Shown here piece by piece: positions 56,523-64,000 of a stretch of DNA of 64,000 nt; within the stretch, counting starts at the first letter, position 1; the number at the start of each line of letters is the position of its first letter. The translations under genes and the position numbers were made by a program. The DNA comes from Miscanthus floridulus (taxonomy: Eukaryota > Streptophyta > Magnoliopsida > Poales > Poaceae). The DNA lies in assembly GCF_019320115.1 (NCBI RefSeq), contig NC_089581.1, positions 70,018,448 to 70,082,447 of the forward strand, written 5' to 3'. Below the pieces are notes generated by a model that saw only the letters and a program-made list of their open reading frames with translations, ran no database searches and had not been told where the DNA came from.

Positions 56523-58438
56523 TGAAAGGTCCTAATGGCTAGAGGGGGGGGTGAATAGCCTAATAAAAATTTCTACAACAACACTTAACAAACCAATTAG
56601 ACAATTATGAGGCGAAGCAAGTGTTGCGCTAGCCTACTAAAATTGCAAGCCACCTACCACAATTCTAGTTTATATAGTTTCTATCCACACAATAGCTATG
56701 ACACTACACTAAGTTAGTGTGCTCTCAAAGACTAACTAAAGAGCTACACTAACCAAACTAACAAGCTCTCACAACTAGCTACACTAAAGAGCTTGGTAAC
56801 TAGTTTGCGATAATGTAAAGGGAGAGAGTAAGATAGTTATACCGCCATGTTGAGGAGTGAACCAATCAATCACAAGAATCAATATCAATGAAGACCAATC
56901 ACCTCGGAATCAAATGATGAATACAATGATTTTTTACTGAGGTTCACTTGCTTGCCGGCAAGCTAGTCCTCGTTGTGGCGATTCACTCACTTGGAGGTTC
57001 ACGTGCTAATTGGCATCACACGCCAAACCTTCAATAGGGTGCTGCACAACCAACACAAGATGAGGATCACACAAGCTATGAGCAATTCACTAGAGTACCT
57101 TTTGGCTCTCCGCCAGGGAAAGGTCAAGGAGCCCCTCACAATCACCACGATCGGAGCCAGAGACAATCACCAACCTCCACTCGACAATCCTCGCTGCTCC
57201 AAGCCATCTTGGTGGCGGCAACCACCAAGAGTAACAAATGAATCCCACAGCGAAACATGAACACCAAGTGCCTCTAGATGCAAACACTCAAGCAATGCAG
57301 TTGGATTCTCTCCTAATCTCACAAAGATGATAAATCAATGATGGAGATGAGTGGGAGGGCTTTGGCTAAGCTCACAAGGTTGCTATGTCAATGCAAATGG
57401 CCAAGAGGGTGAGCTAGAGCCAGCCATGGGGCTTAAATAGAAGCCCCCATGAAATAGAGCCGTTGTACCCCTTCACTGGGCACAACACGGGGTGACCGGA
57501 TGCTCCGGTCATATCGACTGGACGCTGGACCTCAGCGTCTGGTCACACGATGTGTGCCACGTGTCCCTCTCTTCAAATACTAAACGCCTGATCCCAACGG
57601 TCAAAAGGTGACCGGACGCGCTGCTGCGAAGTGATCGGACGCTGGACCTCAGCCTTCGGTCGTTTCCAGTAAGCATCTAGAGATGATTTTTCACGACCGG
57701 ACGTGTCTGGTCCTGCTCGATCGAACTCACCCAACGTCTGGTCACTTGGCGTTTCTCCTATGCATGACCATGTCAGTGTGATCGGATGTAGCCAGCCTGT
57801 GTCCGGTTGTTTCAACGCTGCTGGGCTTCTTCTACTGCTACTGACCAGACACGTTGGTCCTTCAGAGACCAGCATCCGGTCACTTACAGTGACCACGTTC
57901 ACCTGAGTTTAGGGCACCGGTGGCATCGTCGGACTATCCGCACTCTACAGGCGGACACTCCATCGGTGAAGTTCCTAACCCTTGCTCAAATGTGTCAACC
58001 ACCAAGTGTATCACCTTGTGCACATGTGTTAGCATATTTTCATAAACATTTTCAAGGGTGTTAGCACTCCACTAGATCCTAAATGCATATGCAATGAGTT
58101 AGAGCATCTAGTGGCACTTTGATAACCGCATTCCGATACGAGTTTCACCCCTCTTAATAGTACGGCTATAGAACCTAAATGTGATCACACTCTCTAAGTG
58201 TCTTGATCACCAAAACAAAATAGCTCCTACTATTTATACATTTGCCTTGAGCCTTTTGTTTTTCTCTTTCTTCTTTTCAAGTCCAAGCACTTGATCATCA
58301 CCATGGCATCACCATCATCAAGTCATGATCTTCATTTGCTTCACCACTTGGAATGTGTTACCTATCTCATGATCACTCGATAAACTAGGTTAGCACCTAG
58401 GGTTTCATCAATTCACCAAAACCAAACTAGAGCTTTCA
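56523..58438 (-). mobile_element. solo LTR of the Sirevirus family, reversed
   Basis: 1916 bp, TGAAAGGTCC...AGCTTTCA, the reverse complement of the LTRs at 41359 and 54465 but more diverged. Flanking 5-mers are catgc (56518-56522) and tatgc (58439-58443), a TSD with one C/T difference. No internal sequence remains. Confidence 0.94.
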
Positions 58439-58912
58439 TATGCATCTGGCCCAAGCATTCGAGCATCGGGCTAACACCACTGGCCAGGTCTTCCAGTGCC
58501 CCCTCGACCCCTAGCGCCCACTCCGGTAGCTACCGGCGTGACTGCTGTTCCAGCAACAGCAGGGTTGGCAGCCCCTGCTCAGCCTTTCCATCATCTATCA
58601 CTAGCCGAGCAATTGGAGCATCGCCGCTAGGGTCTCTGCTATAACTGCGATGAGTCATTTGTGCGTGGCCATGTGTGTCCACGACTCTTTTATCTAGAGT
58701 CCATGGATTATCTCGACGATGAGGTTCCCATGGAGGTGGCTATGGTAGCAGCCTTCCAGGAGGATGCCACACCCCAGGAGGTTGTTCCTGCCACCGTCCA
58801 GGAGCCTACAACCTAGCCCACCATCTCCCTGTATGGCATCGCTGGCATCCGGACTAAGAATGCCATGCTCCTCCCGGTCCATGTTCATGGCCATCATCTC
58901 GTGGTGCTCCTC
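58439..58912 (+). pseudogene. Reina-like gag end (zinc knuckle) and start of protease
   Basis: Broken frames give HLAQAFEHR, a zinc-binding motif CYNCDESFVRGHVC (about 58640-58680), the acidic linker YLDDEVPMEVAMVAAFQED and the protease N-terminal strand ISLYGIAGIRTKNAMLLPV followed by HGHHLVVLL. The sequence is cut at 58912, where the catalytic DSG motif would be expected next, by the reversed Tekay-like LTR. TAG stops sit near 58515, 58629 and 58817. Confidence 0.78.
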
Positions 58913-61900
58913 TATGGCAGAACTGCCTAATTTAATGCCTCACAGGAGTGCTTGTCTTCCATTAGACACTAAGCACTCAAGGGAGAACACTAAATTACTC
59001 GGTTCCATCGGGCACACCCCAGGGGAGAACCTGAAAATCCACATTTTTGCCATTAGGATCACAAATGGGAGAATAAAGCTTACATCATTCGTAACCATTT
59101 CTTACATCCCTTTTAATACAACATCAGAGTATAATATTTATTAATATAACAGCAGAATGAAATCATGTTATCAGAGTTATAAACAATTTAATTGAACAGC
59201 GGAATAGAAACATGTGAACAGAGTTATAGTGGAAATAAACATCTATTAATGCCATGATGAAGTATTGATATATAGACTACAACAACAGATTATGAAACTT
59301 TCATTTATAAAATATTTGGTGAGAGTTATAAATAACAACTACGATCGCAGCATAAAGGAAATCCTCTCTGAGCCCACCAGGAGGAATCCACACACCAAGG
59401 TTAGCTCAAGCCTCCACTTGTTACCTGCAACAGGGGGAATAAAACCCTGAGTACTCAATTGTACTCAGCAAGACTTACCCAATAGGAGAAAAGAAAAGAC
59501 TCCAAGGATATGCAAGGCTATCTGGCTTGTGGGTTGCATTTGCAGGAAGCATTACTAAGCATGCATCCTTATATTCGATTTTCATTAATAGCTGCATTGG
59601 TTCATTAACAAACCATTCTATGTAAGCACCTATGCTACTTTCAAGTAGGTGGTAAGCAATCAAATTACCTTTGTCCATCTTCCATCTTTCATCTTTCAGT
59701 TCTTACTATGATGCTAAACCGTAGACAAGCCGTACCGGATCGCTCGGTGATTCGCGAATCAATGCCCCCAGCAAGGTACCCCAAAAACACATGCCTCGCT
59801 TGTACCCCGGGCAGAAGCAGGACCAACCCATCACTCTCCTATCCTAGGTGTCCAGGTCCCCATCCAAACTGGGACTCCAAGCCCCCGCCCCTGAGTCCTA
59901 GACTCAGTGTGGTGCAAGGACCTCCTCCACCAAAAAGAAAACCCTGACAGTCGATCCGGAAAGAGCCAGATCTGCGACAAGAGAGCAACAAGCCTTCCAA
60001 GCGCCCATACACATGTGCTCGGGATAATAAGTCTGTGACCTGCCTAGAGTCTTATGCAACGATCGGTACTTAACCGACCAGACAGGGAAAGCAGTGTAAC
60101 CAAGCCATGCCCCGCATCCACGGTGATACAACCTCTTACACCCACCAATACCCAAACCATATCCCTGCCCGGTCACCAATTTCCTTTCCACCATTTATAT
60201 TTTCCAAGTGATGATAATCCAATAATATATTTCCTATATCTCGCGAGTGATAGGCAATCACTCGACTTCTACCGGAATCCTATAGCATAGCAATCTACCC
60301 GATCCTGTCATACTAGTAAGACTCATAGGATAAAGATATATATGCGAGTGGGTTTCATTCAACTCCTTAAAACTTAATGCACAAATATAATTTAAACTGT
60401 AGAAAAGTAGGGGTTATGCACCGGGGCTTGCCTAGGTAAGATATATTAAAAGTTAGTATCTGCATCTTCAGGTCATCCACATCAACTGGATAGAAGGCCC
60501 ATTGCATCATCTTCGGATTCCCAATCATCCTTCGATCGATCTGTTGATCCATCATCGTACCTATATGATATGCATGCGATGCAATGCAAAGATGTAATTA
60601 ATCAACTGCAATCATGACTCGTAAAATACGACGTACGCCTCTCGAGTTAACGGGCTAGTTCTAACGACGACCGTACTTAGGCTAGATATACACGTTGTCG
60701 GATAAGGCGTTATTTCCCAACAATAATTTTCGTTACATAAACCCAAGTCGTATCTTTATTCGCAATAGGACATTATTATCTAATTAGCAACTAGTTATTC
60801 CGGAGCTACAAAATTTATGGTGAGTAACTAATATTATTAGGGGTCTACTATAGAAATTTCAGATCCAACGCTATTACCAATTTACCATGGAAAATCCCTA
60901 CAAGTTTATATTTTACAACATTAAGTATCTTAAATTAATTATATAGCTTCCAGGAATAATATCACACTATGTGAACCAACTATACTAACAGGTAGATCAT
61001 GTTTTTAGGAACTTAACAAAACTAGTTTCACAATTTTTGGACAACTACATAATTTTATATTGATTTTACAAGTTATCTAGAAACTTATATTAGAAAAACA
61101 TTTATAAATTAAAAAGGGGCCGGCGGCAACCCAACTCGCCGGACTGGCGGCCCAGGCGGGCGCGGAGCAGGCTGGCCCAGCGGGGGGCGCGTCACCAGGC
61201 CTAGGCAAGGCGCGCGGCCAACGGCCCAGTGACCGAAAGCGATCGACCTGTGCGCGGTTGAGCCCAGCGCGATGGCAAATTGCGTAAAAGCCCCCGAACT
61301 TTCTCTAAATCACTCCATGGTACTAATGTACTATTTAAATGAGTCTAGTATTTTGCACCGAGAACCCTCATACAAAAATCTTCTTGGATTTATACCCCTA
61401 CTCACCATGCTTCATCTTTTCCAGGAGCGGAGGCGCTCGGAGCCGAGGAGCTGAGGAGCTCCGACCGGCAATGGAGACGCTATGGTCGCGATGGCGCGGG
61501 TCCTGGTGGGGCAACAGGTACCACGGCGGCTCGGCGTGTGGCAAGGAACTCGCGCACATGGGAGAGAGCAGGCACCGGTGGGTAGCCATGGCGGGATGCT
61601 ATGGCATGGCTGAGCGTGGGCGGCCAAGGAGCGGGGAGGTGCTTCATGGCTTGGGCATGGGCAGTGAGGACACAGCCACATTCGGCATGGGCGCACAGGG
61701 CTCGGCGTGAGACGGTGCTCTAGGATGGCATGGCGAGGACGATGCGGAGCCATGTGCGGATGTCGATGGGGTGACCTGGTGCAGCGGCACTCGCACACGG
61801 TCACGTGGGTAGAGGCATGGATGCTGGTGAGGCGTTGTGGCTGCGGTGGTGGGAGCTTGAGGCAGCAACGGCAGTGGCCTCGCTGCACCGGAGGTGGAGC

Positions 61901-63083
61901 ACGGAGATGGCCGAGCGCTACAGCATGGACGCCGGGGGAACCACGGGTGCTCACGAAGGATGACAGGTGATGGGGCGGGTCGTGAGGTGGAGCTAGGCGT
62001 GGCCATGGTGGTTGCGGGCATGCAGGGGAGTAGGGGGGAGGCCGCAGCGGCCTTAAGCGCGCTACGCATGTAGAATCAGTGAGCAGCGGGACGATGGTGG
62101 AGCTCTGTGGCCTGGGCAGTGACAGCGCGGCATGGCGTGCACGCGCGCGTGGGGAAGAAGAAACAGAAGCGCCGGTGCAGAAGCAAAGCACCCGAGGTGT
62201 GCCTGGTAGCAGCAGGGCCACACATGGCCGGTGGAGGAGAAAGAGGAGGGGCATCGGCGGCGTGCGCGCGGGGAAGGAAAAGGGGGTGCGCGATAGAGTA
62301 GTGGGTCCGGCGTAGGACCAATGACGTGTGCGGACGGCGGCGTGGTGCTCCGGAGCTCAGCACGAGGAGGCAGTGGCGTGGGCGGCCGTGCCTCGGTGGA
62401 GGAGCAGAGGAGACTCGACCGGCGGTGAGGCCCCGTGGGACGGCGCCCACGGCGAGCAGCAGGCCTTGCCAGGGAGGTGCATGGAGAGGCTGCAGGCCTA
62501 GCATGGTGGGGCTCACGAGTGGGGAAAGTTGGCACCAGCGACAGTGCTCCAGGGCCTAGGGCACCTCCACCTCAGCACAGCAGGAAGGGGAGGGAGGGGA
62601 AAAGCAACACGGTGCTTGGTAGGTGATGCTCCGGCTGCTGGCCTAGTAGAAGAAAAGGGGAAGTAGAGAAGGACGGTAGGAGATAGCAAGGGCAGAGGGA
62701 AACAGTGGCGCAATGACAAGCAAGATAGAGAGAGACACGGCAGACAAAAGCATTGATTAAAAGAAAACAGCAGCAGCAGGGAGACGTGTGCGGTTTCGGC
62801 CAACTCCATCAAAACAAGAACAGCACGGCGAATTGACACGAGTTGACTCAGAAACAGGACCACGTGCTTCTGACTCAGGCACTTTTATATATATCGTTGT
62901 AACAACACTTTGCTTTGGAGCACGTTCATCCGTCATAACTTTTATACGGTTTACTAATTTACGCAATCTTCGTTTACCGTTTCCCGTATATTTTAAATCC
63001 AAATTTCGAGAAACTCGTTTCGAAAGTTTTACTAAGGCCTAAATCACGGTGCTAAAAAGAATCATAACACCAGGGGTGTTACA
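58913..63083 (-). repeat. 3' LTR of a third Tekay-like element, reversed
   Basis: 4171 bp. The right edge is GGTGTTACA (TGTAACACC on the minus strand), directly preceded in element sense by a polypurine tract. The left edge is tatggcagaactgcc, the reverse of ...GGTTCTGCCACA with its last CA changed to TA. Because the polypurine tract lies to its right, it is the 3' LTR of a minus-strand element whose body extends past 64000. It has a GC-rich tract (about 61120-62640) with a 280-codon minus-strand frame (62254-61412) of Pro/Arg/Ala/Ser-rich sequence and no domain. The left TSD would be tcctc (58908-58912). Confidence 0.9.
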
Positions 63084-63098
63084 ACCAACCCCCCTTAA
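63084..63098 (-). promoter_or_regulatory. polypurine tract of the third Tekay-like element
   Basis: On the minus strand taaggggggttggt abuts the LTR start, after cgagattctttttt, the same context as at 28490-28520. It fixes the orientation of this element. Confidence 0.85.
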
Positions 63099-64000
63099 AA
63101 AAGAATCTCGTCCCGAGATTCGAAGCTAGAACCAGAAAAGGGAAAACACGATTACATTTCGTAGATCAGGGATTGCACGAAAGGTTACATGACTTTGAAA
63201 ACTAAACCACGCAGGGCTTTAGAGATACATGGCTAAGAGCAACCTGATACAACCGAGACCTACTTTAGAAGTTGAGATAGACGAGGGCAATGGAGAAACA
63301 GCAGGAAGATGATTATCCAAAACATGGCGTAGCACCAACAGATCTAGAAACAGTCGACTGAGAAGTAAAACATCGTGAACCCTAAGATTGACTACCCAAA
63401 AAGGGAACTTGAATTTCTTCAACGAATCGGATCCTTCCTTCTTCTCAGATCACACTATCACCTCAGACTGCCGAACCTAGCTTCACAACGATAACTGGAT
63501 TTCATAGCTCTGCTATGAATGCGAGGGGAATGGGGATGAAGAAGAAGAGCAAGGACCAAGGGTATTTATAGAGGCAAACGGAGAGGGGAAAGCAACACAC
63601 CGACGGCGGATGCGGTGGGGCTAGGGTACACAGACGGTGCATGCTGTGGAGATAAGGTCGGAGACATGGTGTGCTTCCTGCACGAGTGGCAGAGGGGGAA
63701 ATAAAAGAGAGGAGAGGGGGTCTGCTCGATGAGGCAGGCGTGCGGTAGTCGTGTCACCAAAAGAAGAAGGAAAGGAGAGGGAAGGGGGGTCTGGTATGAG
63801 GGATGAGGCATGAGAGTCGAGAGTCGACCGGATGCTGGGAAAAGGAGAAGTGCATAGTGCACAAAGATGGTGAGCACTACACGATGCCGTGGCCACGCAA
63901 AAATAGGATGATAATGGACCTGACACCGATGGCATTCGCAGGGCATGCAGCGAAATGACCCAACATGCGTAGCGCGGTCAACTAAACACAGGGCTTGGGA
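63099..64000 (-). other. internal 3' region of the third Tekay-like element (partial), no pol seen
   Basis: About 900 bases between the polypurine tract and the window end. In the first Tekay element the chromodomain stop is only about 165 bases before the LTR, but here no integrase or chromodomain sequence appears. The minus strand instead holds a CT-rich stretch followed by a TATA motif and a leader-like sequence. Minus-strand ORFs 63566-63946 and 63621-63935 overlap and have no domain. Confidence 0.6.
63561..63570 (-). promoter_or_regulatory. candidate TATA box on minus strand
   Basis: TATAAATACC on the minus strand, preceded by a CT-rich segment and followed by a CTTCTTCTTCAT-type leader, looks like a plant core promoter pointing toward the LTR at 63083. 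Confidence 0.4.

Noticed and set aside
58913..58990. Continuation of Reina-like protease beyond 58912
   Set aside because: A loose match to a protease loop could be forced, but the sequence from 58913 matches the reverse of a Tekay-type LTR end better, and the matching LTR start with polypurine tract is at 63083.
61412..62535. 280-codon and other minus-strand ORFs
   Set aside because: Three overlapping frames in a GC-rich LTR tract. No domain and no conservation with the other LTR family.

Overview
The window is plant nuclear DNA, almost certainly from a large-genome grass. It is made of nested LTR retrotransposons of types common in grasses: Tekay/Del-type and Reina-type chromoviruses, a Tat-lineage Ty3/gypsy element and a Ty1/copia Sirevirus. 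It also holds grass-type MITEs and a broken cysteine-rich receptor-kinase (DUF26) fragment. An Andropogoneae source (sorghum, sugarcane or Miscanthus type) is my inference. No intact host gene, tRNA, rRNA or CRISPR array was seen.

Layout. (1) 1-32117 is a plus-strand Tekay-type chromovirus. Its 5' LTR lacks about 153 bases at the window edge, its pol is decayed, and its 3' LTR is at 28521-32117. Inside its integrase sits (2) a minus-strand Tat-lineage element, 7911-27195, with target-site duplication (TSD) CTCGG. Inside that is (3) a minus-strand solo LTR of the same family as (1), 9624-13198, TSD CGGCA. (4) 32118-40078 is the only non-LTR stretch: a DUF26 relic, GC-rich and T-rich low-complexity DNA and several MITEs, one being a hAT-like MITE with an 8-bp TSD. 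(5) From 40079 a short-LTR Reina-like element begins. Its gag is broken by (6) a full-length Sirevirus, 41359-56427, TSD CCCGC, and 95 bp later by (7) a reversed solo LTR of the same Sirevirus family, 56523-58438. The Sirevirus gag is itself split by (8) a 4.6-kb solo LTR of a second Tekay-like family, 45316-49926, TSD ATATG. (9) At 58913 the Reina-like protease is interrupted by the 3' LTR of a minus-strand Tekay-like element whose body runs past the window end.

The most unusual content is within the transposons. The Tat element carries a multi-exon gene on the strand opposite its pol, with its own TATA-like promoter. The Tekay element has an extra coiled-coil ORF upstream of gag. Three diverged Tekay-like LTR families share small hairpins, one with a compensatory base-pair change. 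Two Sirevirus LTRs lie head to head around 95 bp, making a nearly 2-kb-armed inverted repeat. Premature stops in the old chromovirus are nearly all TAG, as expected from deamination of methylated cytosines.

Nothing here looks able to move by itself. The Sirevirus is the best preserved: its pol has one in-frame TAA, while its gag has a frameshift, extra stops and an LTR insertion. All boundaries were read by eye from repeats, TG...CA ends and TSDs. No alignment or database search was run.
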